Shown: positions 43,385 through 53,317 of the stretch, piece after piece | How the letters are laid out: each line of letters starts with the position of its first letter | Position numbering within the stretch: the first letter of the stretch is position 1 | Assembly: GCF_013386765.1 (NCBI RefSeq) | Contig: NZ_JACARE010000018.1 | Coordinates: 335,339 to 399,338, forward strand | Direction: 5' to 3' | DNA length: 64,000 nt | From: Pseudomonas yamanorum | GTDB taxonomy: Bacteria; Pseudomonadota; Gammaproteobacteria; Pseudomonadales; Pseudomonadaceae | Made by a program: the position numbers and the translations under genes | Notes under the pieces: model-generated | The model's database searches: none | What the model was told of the DNA's origin: nothing | Seen by the model: only the letters and a program-made list of their open reading frames with translations

Positions 43385-43438
43385 ATGGGCGAATCAAAAG
43401 GGTCAGGCCCAACACCCATCTAAGAATGAAGCGTTTGT

Positions 43439-43570
43439 GGTGGCGAGGGAGCTTGCTCCCGTTGGGGCGCGAAGCGGCCCCTGGTTGGGTCGACGCGGTC
43501 TTTCAGAAAGGCCGTCGTGGCTGGTTCAGGGGCCGCTTCGCAGCCCAACGGGAGCAAGCGCCCTCGCCAC
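43439..43570. repeat. REP doublet (REPIN)
   Basis: The left half starts GTGGCGAGGGAGCTTGCTCC and the right half is its inverse, ending GCCCTCGCCAC. Each half holds a small palindrome and a GCGGCCCC segment. The sequence type is the one dispersed in P. fluorescens genomes. Such doublets are mobilised by the RAYT protein. Confidence 0.9.
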
Positions 43571-43589
43571 AAAAGCGCTTCATCGTCAG

Positions 43590-44288
43590 TTATACGTTCC
43601 AACGGGCGAGGACTTCTGGCAACTCGGTCAGGCTGCGAATCTCGGCATCCGGGCGCTTTTGCGCTTCCCAGGCCTTGCCCGCCGGGTTAAACCACACCGC
43701 CCGCAGTCCCGCCTGCTGCGCCCCGGCAATGTCATCCCCCGGATGATCCCCGACATGCACCGCCGCGCCCGGCTCTACGCCACCGCGCTGCAAGGCCTCC
43801 TGGAACAACCGCGCATCCGGCTTGGCGATACCAATGTCTTCAGCCCGCAGGGCAAAGTGAAAGTAATCCGCCAGCCCCACACGCTGTACATCGGCATTGC
43901 CGTTGGTGATCACCCCAAGCAAATAGTGCTGGCGCAGCGCCTGGAGCATCGGCTCGGCCTCGGGAAACACCGTGAGCTGGTGGCGCGCGTGGATAAACGC
44001 TTCAAAGCACACATCCGCCATCTGCGCCGCTTCCGGCAGTGGGTATCCGGCTTCCTCGAAGGCATGTTGCAGCACTTTGTGGCGCAACACGCTGATGCGG
44101 TATTTGAGCTCGGGATGCCGCTCCAGCACCTGCTGGCGAAGGCGGGCGAACTTCTCCAGGGGCAAGTCGCCCACCTTGGTGGCATGGGTCGCCAGCCATT
44201 CGCGCATCGATGCCTCGGCACTGATGATGACCGGCACGTTATCCCAGAGTGTGTCGTCCAGGTCGAAGGTGATCAGCTTGATGCTCAT
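43590..44288 (-). CDS. HAD-family hydrolase, YjjG-like
   Basis: 232 residues. HAD motif I is [11 protein letters not shown] at the N-terminus, motif II is GVITNGN and motif IV is [14 protein letters not shown], with a helical cap domain of the YjjG type. Such phosphatases hydrolyse nucleotide or sugar phosphates. Its ATG overlaps the xerC stop. This is the standard Pseudomonas neighbourhood lysA-dapF-DUF484-xerC-HAD. Confidence 0.93.
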   Translation of the reverse strand: MSIKLITFDLDDTLWDNVPVIISAEASMREWLATHATKVGDLPLEKFARLRQQVLERHPELKYRISVLRHKVLQHAFEEAGYPLPEAAQMADVCFEAFIHARHQLTVFPEAEPMLQALRQHYLLGVITNGNADVQRVGLADYFHFALRAEDIGIAKPDARLFQEALQRGGVEPGAAVHVGDHPGDDIAGAQQAGLRAVWFNPAGKAWEAQKRPDAEIRSLTELPEVLARWNV

Positions 44289-45184
44289 GAGTCACTGCCC
44301 TTAATGCGTTTGGCCCGTGGATGGGCGCTGTCGTACACCGTTGCCAGGTGCTGGAAGTCCAGGTGGGTGTAGATCTGGGTGGTCTTGATGTCGGAGTGGC
44401 CCAGCAACTCCTGCACCGCGCGCAGGTCCTGGGACGACTCCAGCAAGTGGCTGGCAAAGGAGTGCCGCAGCATGTGCGGGTGCAGGTTCTGCCCCAGCTC
44501 GCGCTCGCCGGCGGCCTTGACCCGCACCTGAATGGCCCGCGGCCCGAGGCGGCGGCCTTGCTGGCTGATGAACACGGCATCATCCGCCGGGCTGGCCAGG
44601 GCGCGCAGCGGCAGCCATAGCAGCAAGGCTTCGCGGGCCTTTTTGCCCACCGGCAATACGCGGGTCTTGCTGCCTTTGCCGAGCACCTGCACCAGGCCGT
44701 CCGCCAGGTCCAGTTGATCGAGGTTAAGCCCGGTCAGTTCCGACAGGCGCAGGCCCGAGGAATAGAACAGTTCGAGGATCGCCTGGTCGCGATGGGCCAG
44801 GAAATCGTCCTCCACGGCGCCATCAAGCAATTGCAGGGCGCGATCCGTGTCGAGGGTCTTGGGCAGGCGGCGTTCGCCCTTGGGCGGCGCCAGGCCGTTG
44901 GCCGGGTCGTGGTTGCACAGGCCTTCGCGGTTCAGGTAGTGATAGAGGCCGCGCACCGCCGACAGCAGGCGTGCCAGGCTGCGGGAGGATTGGCCTTGCT
45001 GGTGCAGGCGGGCGATCAGGCTGCGCAAGCCCTGGATGTCCAGGGCCTTCCAGCTGCTGATGTGGTGTTTCTCACAGAACGCCAGGACCTTGTTCAAGTC
45101 CCGCCGGTAGGCTTCCAGGGTATGCGGCGACACCTGGCGCTCGCTGCGCAGGTGAGCGCAGTAGGCGTCCAGTTGTCGTTCCAT
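44285..45184 (-). CDS. xerC: XerC tyrosine recombinase, chromosome dimer resolution
   Basis: 299 residues. Catalytic residues are Arg in [10 protein letters not shown] near residue 148, Lys in GKGSKTR, H-x-x-R in [10 protein letters not shown], His in GHSDIKTTQ and Tyr in QIYTHLDF. Together with XerD it resolves chromosome dimers at dif. It is in the chromosomal core operon and is not part of the island. Its start follows the DUF484 stop by two bases. Confidence 0.96.
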   Translation of the reverse strand: MERQLDAYCAHLRSERQVSPHTLEAYRRDLNKVLAFCEKHHISSWKALDIQGLRSLIARLHQQGQSSRSLARLLSAVRGLYHYLNREGLCNHDPANGLAPPKGERRLPKTLDTDRALQLLDGAVEDDFLAHRDQAILELFYSSGLRLSELTGLNLDQLDLADGLVQVLGKGSKTRVLPVGKKAREALLLWLPLRALASPADDAVFISQQGRRLGPRAIQVRVKAAGERELGQNLHPHMLRHSFASHLLESSQDLRAVQELLGHSDIKTTQIYTHLDFQHLATVYDSAHPRAKRIKGSDS

Positions 45185-45186
45185 GG

Positions 45187-45903
45187 CTAGCGCACCGCGC
45201 GCAGGGCGGTGGTGAAGCGTGGCAGGACGCGGCCCAGCACTTCGGCGATATAGCTCAGGAACAGTGTGCCCACCGAGCTTTTGTAATGCTGTGGATCACG
45301 GCTGGCGATGGCCAGCACGCCATGCAAACCTTGATGACTGAGGGCGACCACGGCGGTGGAGCCGATCTGCTGGCGCTGCTCGGCGCCAAACAGGAAGTCC
45401 AGCTCATGCTCACGCAGGGTGCCGCTGATGGTTTTGCCTTCGGACAGCAGGCCGCCAATCGCGGTCTGGGCATCGCTGCCACTGACCCAGCGGCCCACCG
45501 GCATCGGGTTGTCGCTGAACAGGATCAGGCTGACAAAGGGCACCTGGAAGTCCTGGCGAAGGCTGTCTTCGACGGCAATCACCGCTTCTTCCAGGCTGGC
45601 GGCGTCCATCAGGGTCAGGACCAGGCGGCGGGTCTTGTCGAACAGGCGGTCGTTGTCGCGGGCCACGTCCATCAGTTGCGAGAGCTTGTGGCGCATCTCG
45701 ATATTGCGCTCGCGCAGGATCTTCATCTGCCGCTCCACCAGCGACACGGTGTCGCCGCGCTGGTGGGGAATACGCAGGGCCGGCAACAGCTCTTCGTGTT
45801 CGACGAAGAAGTCCGGATTAGCCTCCAGATACGCCGCAACGGCTGCGGCCTCCAGACTTTCGCTTGGGGATGCTTGCGCGGGTACTTGAGGCTTATCAGT
45901 CAT
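45187..45903 (-). CDS. DUF484 (GAF-like) protein
   Basis: 238 residues. N-terminal [20 protein letters not shown], then the helical [20 protein letters not shown], and a GAF-like C-terminal half with [16 protein letters not shown]. The family lies next to xerC in gamma-proteobacteria but has no established function. It sits between dapF and xerC in the same operon. Confidence 0.92.
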   Translation of the reverse strand: MTDKPQVPAQASPSESLEAAAVAAYLEANPDFFVEHEELLPALRIPHQRGDTVSLVERQMKILRERNIEMRHKLSQLMDVARDNDRLFDKTRRLVLTLMDAASLEEAVIAVEDSLRQDFQVPFVSLILFSDNPMPVGRWVSGSDAQTAIGGLLSEGKTISGTLREHELDFLFGAEQRQQIGSTAVVALSHQGLHGVLAIASRDPQHYKSSVGTLFLSYIAEVLGRVLPRFTTALRAVR

Positions 45904-45916
45904 TAGATTTGCTCAC

Positions 45917-46747
45917 TCATAGACGGACCTGTCCTTCGTAGACGCGTGTGGCCGGGCCGGTCATTTTCACCGGTTGGCCGGGGCCTGCCCATTCGATGGA
46001 CAAACGTCCGCCGGGCAGGTCGATCAGCAGCGGCGAATCCATCCACCCCTGGCTGATGGCGGCGACGGCAGCGGCGCAAGCACCGGTGCCGCAGGCCTGG
46101 GTTTCGCCGGCACCGCGTTCCCAGACGCGCAACTGCGCACGGGAACGGTCGATGACCTGCAGGAAACCCACGTTAACCCGCGCCGGAAAGCGCGGGTGGT
46201 TTTCGATCTTCGGCCCCAGTTCATGAACCGGTGCACTGTTGATGTCATCCACTCGCAGCACGGCGTGGGGGTTGCCCATGGACACGGCGGCCAGGTTGAC
46301 GGTCTTGCCGTCCACGTCCACCGGGTAACTCAGCGCTTGCTCGGTAGCCTGGAACGGAATGTCCGCCGGCACCAGCCGTGGTGCGCCCATGTTGACGCCG
46401 ATCTGGCCGTCGCTGCGAATATCCAGCTCGATGATGCCGCTTTTGGTCTCGACGCGAATCTGCCGTTTGGCGGTCAGGCGCTTGTCCAGCACAAAGCGGG
46501 CGAAACAGCGGGCACCGTTGCCGCACTGTTCCACTTCGGAGCCGTCGGAGTTGAAGATCCGGTAACGGAAATCCACTTCCGGGTTGCTCGGTGCTTCCAC
46601 CAGCAGCAACTGGTCGAAGCCGACACCGGTGTGCCGGTCGCCCCACAGCTTGGCGTGTTTGGGCAGGATGTGCGCGTGCTGGCTGACCAGGTCGAGGACC
46701 ATGAAGTCGTTGCCCAGCCCGTGCATCTTGGTAAAACGCAGCAACAT
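45917..46747 (-). CDS. dapF: Diaminopimelate epimerase DapF
   Basis: 276 residues. The active-site cysteines lie in [14 protein letters not shown] near residue 75 and [16 protein letters not shown] near residue 220. [13 protein letters not shown] is the N-terminal signature. It converts LL- to meso-diaminopimelate for lysine and peptidoglycan. I chose ATG 46747, giving the standard length; the frame upstream is inside lysA. It lies four bases after lysA. Confidence 0.97.
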   Translation of the reverse strand: MLLRFTKMHGLGNDFMVLDLVSQHAHILPKHAKLWGDRHTGVGFDQLLLVEAPSNPEVDFRYRIFNSDGSEVEQCGNGARCFARFVLDKRLTAKRQIRVETKSGIIELDIRSDGQIGVNMGAPRLVPADIPFQATEQALSYPVDVDGKTVNLAAVSMGNPHAVLRVDDINSAPVHELGPKIENHPRFPARVNVGFLQVIDRSRAQLRVWERGAGETQACGTGACAAAVAAISQGWMDSPLLIDLPGGRLSIEWAGPGQPVKMTGPATRVYEGQVRL

Positions 46748-46751
46748 GACC

Positions 46752-47999
46752 TTACTCCGGCAGCAGGCTTTCGCCAGCAAACAACTCGGCTACCGTCTCG
46801 CGGCGACGCACTTCAAACGCTTGATCACCGTCCACCAGCACCTCGGCGGTACGCCCGCGGGTGTTGTAGTTGGAGCTCATGACAAACCCATAGGCACCGG
46901 CCGAATGCACGGCCAGCAGGTCGCCTTCTTCCAGGGCCAACTGACGTTCCTTGGCCAGGAAGTCGCCGGTCTCGCAGATCGGGCCGACGACGTCGTACGC
47001 GCGGCCAACGCCTGCACGTGGCTTGACGGCCGTCACGTCCATCCAGGCCTGGTACAGGGCCGGGCGGATCAGGTCGTTCATCGCCGCGTCGACGATGGCG
47101 AAATCCTTGTGCTCGGTGTGCTTGAGGTACTCGACCTGAGTCAGCAGCACGCCGGCGTTGGCGACGATGTAGCGGCCCGGCTCGAACATCAGCGTCAGGT
47201 CGCGGCCTTCGGTGCGCTCGCGCACGGCCTTGATGTAGTCGCTGACCAGCGGCGGCTCTTCATCGCGATAACGCACGCCCACGCCGCCACCGAGGTCGAT
47301 GTGGTGCAGGTAGATGCCGCACTCGCCGAGGCGGTCGATCAGCGCCAGCAGGCGGTCGAGGGCATCGAGGAACGGTGGCAGGCTGGTCAGTTGCGAGCCG
47401 ATATGGCAGTCGACGCCCAATACTTCCAGGTTCGGCAACTGGGCGGCGCGGATGTACACGTCCTCGGCGTCTGCAATGGCGATGCCGAACTTGTTCTCTT
47501 TGAGTCCGGTGGAAATGTATGGGTGAGTGCCGGCGTCGACGTCTGGGTTGACCCGCAGGGAGATCGGCGCGCGAACGCCCATCTCGGCGGCCACCACTTG
47601 CAGGCGCTCCAGCTCGTCGGTGGATTCGACGTTGAAGCAGTGCACGCCCACTTCCAGGGCGCGGCGCATGTCTTCGCGGCTCTTGCCGACACCGGAGAAC
47701 ACTATTTTGTCAGCCTTGCCGCCGGCGGCCAGTACACGCTCAAGCTCGCCACGGGACACGATGTCAAAACCAGCGCCCAGGCGCGCCAGGACATTCAGTA
47801 CACCCAGGTTGGAGTTGGCTTTTACGGCGAAGCACACCAGGCTCGGCGTGCCTTCCAGTGCGTCGGCAAACGAGCGGTATTGGGCTTCGATGTGGGCACG
47901 GGAATACACGTACGTCGGGGTGCCAAAGCGCTCGGCAATGGCGGACAGCGCGACACCTTCCGCGAACAGCTCGCCGTCCCGGTAGTTAAAAGCGTCCAT
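46752..47999 (-). CDS. lysA: Diaminopimelate decarboxylase LysA
   Basis: 415 residues. PLP-dependent fold III decarboxylase: [13 protein letters not shown] holds the PLP lysine, HIGSQ binds phosphate, and GEPGRY-like [13 protein letters not shown] follows. It makes lysine from meso-diaminopimelate. It is third-from-first in the group lptM-lysA-dapF, with lptM nine bases upstream. Confidence 0.97.
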   Translation of the reverse strand: MDAFNYRDGELFAEGVALSAIAERFGTPTYVYSRAHIEAQYRSFADALEGTPSLVCFAVKANSNLGVLNVLARLGAGFDIVSRGELERVLAAGGKADKIVFSGVGKSREDMRRALEVGVHCFNVESTDELERLQVVAAEMGVRAPISLRVNPDVDAGTHPYISTGLKENKFGIAIADAEDVYIRAAQLPNLEVLGVDCHIGSQLTSLPPFLDALDRLLALIDRLGECGIYLHHIDLGGGVGVRYRDEEPPLVSDYIKAVRERTEGRDLTLMFEPGRYIVANAGVLLTQVEYLKHTEHKDFAIVDAAMNDLIRPALYQAWMDVTAVKPRAGVGRAYDVVGPICETGDFLAKERQLALEEGDLLAVHSAGAYGFVMSSNYNTRGRTAEVLVDGDQAFEVRRRETVAELFAGESLLPE

Positions 48000-48008
48000 G
48001 ATGTTCCC

Positions 48009-48170
48009 TTAGTAGGTGTCGTGCTTGTGCGCTTTGGTTTGCGACGACTGCGCCTGTTCATTCGGGTCTTTGCTGTCATCGGGCAGATACAGCGGGCCTT
48101 TTTGACCACAGGCACTAACGAGGCAAGCGACCGCGACGAGCGCAGCAAGGGAAGAGATCAGGCGCTTCAT
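48009..48170 (-). CDS. lptM: LptM (YifL-like) outer-membrane lipoprotein
   Basis: 53 residues. A signal peptide with LVSAC lipobox is followed by GQKGPLYLP, the hallmark of LptM. LptM helps oxidative folding of LptD in the outer membrane. It leads the lysA-dapF transcript, nine bases before lysA. This gene is short and easily missed, but the conservation of the GQKGPLYLP motif is clear. Confidence 0.92.
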   Translation of the reverse strand: MKRLISSLAALVAVACLVSACGQKGPLYLPDDSKDPNEQAQSSQTKAHKHDTY

Positions 48171-48409
48171 GGCGAAATCCTTGAATATGCATTAATTGCG
48201 CCCGAGTATACCGACCACCTGCCGGATTGCCTATGCGCCGAAATACCCGTCCGGCGGGGCTTTGCCGAGTTTGTCGCGATTGCGCTTACATCAGTTGAGG
48301 ATAATTCACACGGCTTCGGGTAATGAAATCGGTATCCTTTGCAATCATGATGGCGCGTCCGTATTGTGCGGCGCTTGAGCGAGACCAGACACTTTTCGAG
48401 GTTCCCACA

Positions 48410-48742
48410 ATGAGTTTGACCGAAGCGCGTTTTCACGACCTGGTGGATTCGACCCAGCAAGCGCTGGAGGATATTTTCGACGACAGCGGCCTGGATGTGG
48501 ACCTGGAGAACTCGGCCGGTGTACTGACCGTCAAGTTTGAAAATGGCACCCAGCTGATTTTCAGTCGCCAGGAGCCTCTGCGTCAGCTATGGCTGGCGGC
48601 GCGTACCGGTGGTTTCCACTTCGATTACGATGAAGAAGAAAACCGCTGGACCCACGACACCACCGATGAGCTGCTGAGCGAAATGCTCGCGCGCCTCACC
48701 CAGGAACAAGCCGGCGTCGAGCTGGACTTCGACGAGATCTGA
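48410..48742 (+). CDS. cyaY: Frataxin-like iron-sulfur assembly protein CyaY
   Basis: 110 residues with the frataxin fold: SLTEARFHDLVDSTQQALED, then acidic helix 1 (DIFDDSGLDVDLE), VLTVKFENGTQLIFSRQEPL, QLWLAARTGGFHFDYDE. It binds iron and regulates cysteine desulfurase IscS. It is divergent from lptM-lysA and followed two bases later by a DUF1289 gene. Confidence 0.95.
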   Translation: MSLTEARFHDLVDSTQQALEDIFDDSGLDVDLENSAGVLTVKFENGTQLIFSRQEPLRQLWLAARTGGFHFDYDEEENRWTHDTTDELLSEMLARLTQEQAGVELDFDEI

Positions 48743-48744
48743 TC

Positions 48745-48963
48745 GTGACGCAGCCCGCACCTGTACGCCCGCCCAAGCCGCTGTTCAGCAATGTCAGCCC
48801 GGCGGTGCCGTCACCTTGTATCAGTTTATGTCGGCTGGATGAGCAGAAAGTCTGCCTCGGCTGCTTCCGCCACGTGGAAGACATCCGTGAATGGCGCTCT
48901 GCCGATGATGCGCGGCGCCGCGTGATCGTCGCCCAGGCCGAGCAGCGCAAGGCCTCCACCTGA
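48745..48963 (+). CDS. DUF1289 protein
   Basis: 72 residues from GTG 48745. The DUF1289 core is SPCISLCRLDEQKVCLGCFR with the four cysteines of a putative zinc or iron-sulfur site, and then DIREWRSADDARRR. The function is unknown. It follows cyaY by two bases and probably shares its transcript. Confidence 0.88.
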   Translation: MTQPAPVRPPKPLFSNVSPAVPSPCISLCRLDEQKVCLGCFRHVEDIREWRSADDARRRVIVAQAEQRKAST

Positions 48964-49031
48964 GGCCGTCTTGTTTATTTATTGTGCTGTGGTAGTGTCC
49001 GGGTACACCTCAACTCATCGAGGTCCGTGAG

Positions 49032-49066
49032 AACCCCGCCTTTTCCTGGCGGGGTTTTGCTTTTTT
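49032..49066 (+). terminator. Terminator-like hairpin in the rnk leader
   Basis: AACCCCGCC and GGCGGGGTT form a nine-base stem, followed by TTTTGCTTTTTT. It lies about 30 bases before rnk and so may end the cyaY-DUF1289 transcript or act as an attenuator; a conserved rnk leader RNA has been described in pseudomonads. Confidence 0.8.
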
Positions 49067-49094
49067 GTGCAGAAAAAAGGAGTCTGCCTGAATC

Positions 49095-49505
49095 ATGACC
49101 GCACCTTCCATCATCCTCACCCGTCTTGACGTGCAGCGTCTTGAGCAACTGATCGACCGTGTAGGCGAGGCGTCGCCGGGGGTTGAAGCCCTGCAACACG
49201 AACTCGACCGCGCCGAAGAAGTGGTTGGCCACGATGAAGTGCCTGCAACTGTCGTGACCATGAACTCCAGCGTGCATTGCCGTGAACAAGGCAGTGGCAA
49301 GGACTATCACCTGACCCTGGTCTACCCCAAGGACGCGAACGCCGACGAAGGCAAGATATCGATCCTGGCGCCGGTGGGCAGCGCGTTGCTGGGTCTGCAA
49401 GTCGGCCAGCACATCGACTGGCCAGCGCCGGGCGGCAAGACCCTCAAGCTTGAATTGCTCAGTGTCGAAGGCCAGCCAAAAGACGGCGGCGCGTTCTCGC
49501 TTTAA
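49095..49505 (+). CDS. rnk: Rnk, nucleoside diphosphate kinase regulator
   Basis: 136 residues. GreA-like coiled-coil N-terminus (DVQRLEQLIDRVG) and a FKBP-like C-terminal domain with YHLTLVYPKDANADEGKISI, LAPVGSALLGLQVGQHIDWP. Rnk binds RNA polymerase or influences nucleotide pools and alginate in P. aeruginosa. Its stop overlaps the convergent cyaA stop. Confidence 0.94.
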   Translation: MTAPSIILTRLDVQRLEQLIDRVGEASPGVEALQHELDRAEEVVGHDEVPATVVTMNSSVHCREQGSGKDYHLTLVYPKDANADEGKISILAPVGSALLGLQVGQHIDWPAPGGKTLKLELLSVEGQPKDGGAFSL

Positions 49506-52342
49506 ACCTGGTTCAGCGCTTCATTGAGCGCCAGTTCCAGATCAGCCTTGTAGCGCAGGTACAGATTGCTCGGGCTTTGAACATCACCGAGCAGGCCGGA
49601 CAGGTCCAGATCGGTGATGTAGCAGCGGTAGCGCTCGGCCTCCTGGCGTTGCCCGACGATTTGCTGGGCGACCACCGCAAACAGCTGGTCGCCAAATTCC
49701 AGCTCGGAAAACTCCCGTTGATTGCAGTACAAGGTGATGCCCACCTGGCCCGGTGCTGCCTTGCCGATAATCGCCTGCACGTCGTAGAACGGTTTGTTGG
49801 CCGGGGTTTGCGGCGCCGGGCGTGGTTCAGCCCGGCGTGCGCGACTGCTGCCGGACGGCAACAGCTGGTAATACAGGATTTGCACCGCGCCCAGCGGCTG
49901 TTGCGGGTCCAGCGGCAGCAGTGCGTCGCGGCGATAAATGATCGACTGCAGGAAACGCTGTAACGGCACCAACAGGCTTTGCTCGTCGTGAAACGGCAGG
50001 CGCTGCTGCCAGAGTGCGTTGAATTCATCCAGCACGTACAGCTCGGCGACCCCCTCGTTGATTCGGTAGAACACCTGTACGCAGTCGGGCAGGCCCATGG
50101 GCAGCAGCAGTGCCAGGTCGTGGTCTTCCAGGGCCATGGTATCGAGGTGCAGCGGGCTGTAGCTGGCCTGTTCTTCGCTGAGGTAGGCGATCAACGCGTC
50201 CTGGGTCGCCAGTGACACATGGTTGGCCTGGCCGGGCGTCAGTTCCATCACGTGGTAGTGCTGTTGCACCTGCACCAGGTAGCGATGGTTTTCCTGGCCC
50301 AGCAGCAGGTTTTGCGCGGTGTCGAAGATTTCTTCCACGCGCTGGGCGATGAATTGTGCGCGGTTGTGACAGAAGCAGCGTACCCGCAACCGTGGCAAAT
50401 GATCGGCGGGTAGCTGATTCAAGTAGTCCCGCAGGCAGTCGAGCAGTGCGTGGGGGCCGTCGTAGCGACTGACCATCACCTCGTTCCAGCTGTTGACGGT
50501 GACCTGGTCCAGGGTCAGCACCAGGTTTTCCCGTACGCCCGCATAACTCAGGGAGTCGGTGCGCTCGGTGGTCATCAGGATGTTCAGGTCGCGGTGATGC
50601 TTGAGCGGGTCGACACCGACGTTGATCAGCAGCAGCACTTCCTCGGGCACTGCCGAGCGCAGCAGGCGTTCCTCATCCACGCTGGCCAAAGGCAGCACGA
50701 CAGTCTGTTGCAGGCTGCCCAGCAGGTTGAACAGCTCGAACTCGGTCATGTCACTGCTACCGGGATGCAGCGCCAGGCGGGTACTGCTGTCGATCACGCC
50801 GTTGCGGTGGCACCAGGTGAGCATTTCCAGCAGGTCGCGGCTGCGCTTGATCGGCGCAAAATGCTCCCATTCCAGAGCGGTCAGGCTGCCGTTGTACAGG
50901 CCCCAGTGATACTGGCCCGGCTCTTTGCGGTTGGGCGACTGCACCAGCGTCAGGGTGTCTTCGGCCAGGTCCGGGGCGATGCCGGGGTTGATGAACTCGA
51001 CCTTGCCGGCCTTGCGCTCGAACGCGGCGTAGAGGCGTCGGCCCAGCACATTGAGGTCGCGCTTGTTGATCAGGCTGACGGTCTGTTCGGTGCGGGCAAA
51101 CTGAGTCAGGAAGCGGTAGCTGTAGTTCAGCTCGTTGACCAGCGCCCGGCGCTCGGAGGCCACCTGGCGGACTTTCCATTGGCTGCGGCTGTCCAGCAGG
51201 GCCAGTTGGCGCTGGTCCCAACCCCACTCATGGGCCAGGCGCTCCAGCAGCAAGCGCTGCCAGCCGGATGCGCGCTGGCCGGCCGTGAGTTTGCGGTTGA
51301 CCTTCAGGTACAGGCTGCGCCGTACCAGTTCCAGGCGTTCCGGCTCGTTGCGGGCCTTGAGGTATTCCTCGATCCGGCGGTAGACCACGATGTACGGGTC
51401 CAGCTCGTCCAGGTCCATCTGGTTGGCAAACACCGCCCGCTTGAAGCGCAGGCTCAGGCACTGCACCTTCGGGTGCTCGCTGGCGTAGACCTCGGTCAGC
51501 AGGAGTTTGAGCACCGACTTGTAGGGCGATTCGATGCCCTTGAACAATTGCCACAGGCCGGCGCCGATAAATTCACCCGGCGGGATGTGGGCCAGGTGGC
51601 CCAGGTCGAGGGTTTCGTCGGCGCGGATAAAGCGCTTGGAGATCAGCGCATGGGTGAATTCGGCGTAGCGGGTTTCTTCGTACACCGGCACCAGCCACCA
51701 GATCGGCGTGCGCCCGGCCAGCCAGATGGCGGTGCGGTAGAACTCGTCCAGCAGCAGGTAATGCTGGCTGGTGCCGCAGTCTTCGGAGCTCAGTTGGGTG
51801 TCACGCTCGCCCTGGATAAAGCGCGTCGGCTCGATCAGGAAGAAGTGCGCCTCGGCGCCCATGCTCAGGGCCCAGGTTTCCAGCAGCTGGCATTTTTTGC
51901 GCAGCTCGGCCAGTTCGTTTTCCCCAAGATCGGCGGCGTGGCAGACCCACACGTCCATATCACTTTGATCGGCCTGGGCCAGTGTGCCCAGGCTGCCCAT
52001 CAGGAACAGGCCGTGAATCGGTCGCGGCGGGTTGCCGTGCCGGGGCTTGTAGGAAAACGTGCGGGTCAGGCGCTGGGCCTCGGCCAAGGCTTGTGCGTCG
52101 GGTTCAAAATTCGACAGGCCGGCCGGCGTACTGCCCGACACATAGCCCGGCAGCAGTGGGTGATTGACGTGGAAAAACAGTGGCAGCAGCGTCAATACGC
52201 TTTGCTGGCGCGGCGTCAGCCCTTCAACGGCCCGGGCCATGCGGCCCTCGTTCAGGGCCAGAAACCGCGCGCGCAACTGGGCCAGCACCTTGCGGTCGAT
52301 GCCTTCGTCCAGGTCGGGGCGGATTTCGTGGGTGCGGGTCAT
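49502..52342 (-). CDS. cyaA: Class I adenylate cyclase CyaA
   Basis: 946 residues. The catalytic domain has GLFLMGSLGTLAQADQSDMD (the GS...DxD of nucleotidyltransferases) near residue 120-140 and LLDEFYRTAIWLAGRTPIWW; the C-terminal regulatory half is long and leucine-rich. It makes cAMP, which with Vfr or CRP controls catabolic and virulence genes. The gene converges on rnk by four bases, with no separate terminator seen. Confidence 0.95.
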   Translation of the reverse strand: MTRTHEIRPDLDEGIDRKVLAQLRARFLALNEGRMARAVEGLTPRQQSVLTLLPLFFHVNHPLLPGYVSGSTPAGLSNFEPDAQALAEAQRLTRTFSYKPRHGNPPRPIHGLFLMGSLGTLAQADQSDMDVWVCHAADLGENELAELRKKCQLLETWALSMGAEAHFFLIEPTRFIQGERDTQLSSEDCGTSQHYLLLDEFYRTAIWLAGRTPIWWLVPVYEETRYAEFTHALISKRFIRADETLDLGHLAHIPPGEFIGAGLWQLFKGIESPYKSVLKLLLTEVYASEHPKVQCLSLRFKRAVFANQMDLDELDPYIVVYRRIEEYLKARNEPERLELVRRSLYLKVNRKLTAGQRASGWQRLLLERLAHEWGWDQRQLALLDSRSQWKVRQVASERRALVNELNYSYRFLTQFARTEQTVSLINKRDLNVLGRRLYAAFERKAGKVEFINPGIAPDLAEDTLTLVQSPNRKEPGQYHWGLYNGSLTALEWEHFAPIKRSRDLLEMLTWCHRNGVIDSSTRLALHPGSSDMTEFELFNLLGSLQQTVVLPLASVDEERLLRSAVPEEVLLLINVGVDPLKHHRDLNILMTTERTDSLSYAGVRENLVLTLDQVTVNSWNEVMVSRYDGPHALLDCLRDYLNQLPADHLPRLRVRCFCHNRAQFIAQRVEEIFDTAQNLLLGQENHRYLVQVQQHYHVMELTPGQANHVSLATQDALIAYLSEEQASYSPLHLDTMALEDHDLALLLPMGLPDCVQVFYRINEGVAELYVLDEFNALWQQRLPFHDEQSLLVPLQRFLQSIIYRRDALLPLDPQQPLGAVQILYYQLLPSGSSRARRAEPRPAPQTPANKPFYDVQAIIGKAAPGQVGITLYCNQREFSELEFGDQLFAVVAQQIVGQRQEAERYRCYITDLDLSGLLGDVQSPSNLYLRYKADLELALNEALNQV

Positions 52343-52510
52343 GTCGAACTCGGTGGCTCGCAGGGCCCGACGTGGGCGGCCGTTGGGGAGTTTACAGCCA
52401 GTAGCGTAGGAGGTTTAGCGGGAATTTGTTTTTGGCGCCGGAATTTTATCCCGGGCGCAGGAATGCCCGCGGAATCCGTGAAAAGAGGATCCCGTGGGCG
52501 ATACGAAATG

Positions 52511-52759
52511 TCAGGCGGCTTCTTTGGCGGTGTTCAGAATAGTCAGCAGGCTTTGTGCGTGTTCGGCAGCATCCCGGCCGAGGCTGGTGAGGTAACCACC
52601 GTCTGGCTGGTCGATCAGGTCTTTATCAAACAGGCGCCGGGCAGCGGCAATGGCAGTGGGAGCGGCAGTCTGATGAACTTTCAGACCTTCCTGGGAGCTG
52701 CCCAGGTTGAAGAGTGCAAGGATTTCCAGTTCGGCAACCAACTCAGGGGTATACGACAT
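52511..52759 (-). CDS. TIGR02647-family protein
   Basis: 82 residues with the family pattern YTPELVAELEILALFNLGSS and AIAAARRLFDKDLIDQPDGG YLTSLG. The layout resembles a winged helix. Function is unknown. The gene stands alone between cyaA and a short acidic protein. Its start ATG has AAGGAC upstream. Confidence 0.85.
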   Translation of the reverse strand: MSYTPELVAELEILALFNLGSSQEGLKVHQTAAPTAIAAARRLFDKDLIDQPDGGYLTSLGRDAAEHAQSLLTILNTAKEAA

Positions 52760-52907
52760 AAGGACTCCAGACTTTCTAGGAATTTTTAGACGTTAGCAGC
52801 CATAAGGTGAACGCACTTTGGCGGCCTGTCCAGTCGGAACTCATGCGGCGTTGATGTAGGGCAGGATTGTGGCCAGCAAGAGTTTGCTGGCCAGCGCGGG
52901 GTGGCGC

Positions 52908-53192
52908 TTATTGCTTCTCGGGCGGCAGCTCTGGCAGTGCGCGCAAGGTAGTTTCATACCATTCGGTATTGAAGGCGCGGTCTTCTTCGAGCAGGGCGTC
53001 GATTTCGATGGCCAGGACGTGGGCCATCATTTGCAGGATGTCTTCGCGCTCGTAGCCCACCAGGGTCAGCTTGTTGAACGTGGCCTTGGCGGCGGGCGGG
53101 TTGTCGCTTTCGATCTGGTTTTCGATCGCTTCAATCAAGGTGGTCTCGGCGAACTCTTCTTCGTCGTTGTCGATATCGGTTGGCTCGCTCAT
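52908..53192 (-). CDS. Unknown acidic protein, core genome
   Basis: 94 residues from ATG 53192, which follows CAGGAG. The N-terminus is acidic (DIDNDEEEFAETTLIEAI), then NPPAAKATFNKLTLVGYERE and ILQMMAHVLAIEIDALLEED. Genes of this type are conserved near cyaA in pseudomonads, but no function is known. It is divergent from the glutathione transferase gene. Confidence 0.8.
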   Translation of the reverse strand: MSEPTDIDNDEEEFAETTLIEAIENQIESDNPPAAKATFNKLTLVGYEREDILQMMAHVLAIEIDALLEEDRAFNTEWYETTLRALPELPPEKQ

Positions 53193-53317
53193 GGCAGGCT
53201 CCTGAAGGAAAGGGCGCCAGTCTACCCCCATTCACTCGGGTGATGCTGCTGGCCAGGCGTGGCATCCCGATCTATAACCACTGCTGCCAACCCCGTACAC
53301 GGCCTGGAGGCTTTGTG

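Noticed and set aside
44285..45184. Recombinase as a sign of a second mobile element
   Set aside because: It is the core chromosomal XerC in its usual operon with dapF and DUF484.
46584..48323. Open frame of 579 codons opposite lysA and dapF
   Set aside because: Antisense shadow of two well-supported genes.
50450..52789. Very long open frame on the plus strand opposite cyaA (779 codons)
   Set aside because: It is antisense to a fully supported adenylate cyclase gene; high GC third positions keep the opposite frame open and its composition is rich in Gln, His and Val without any family motif.
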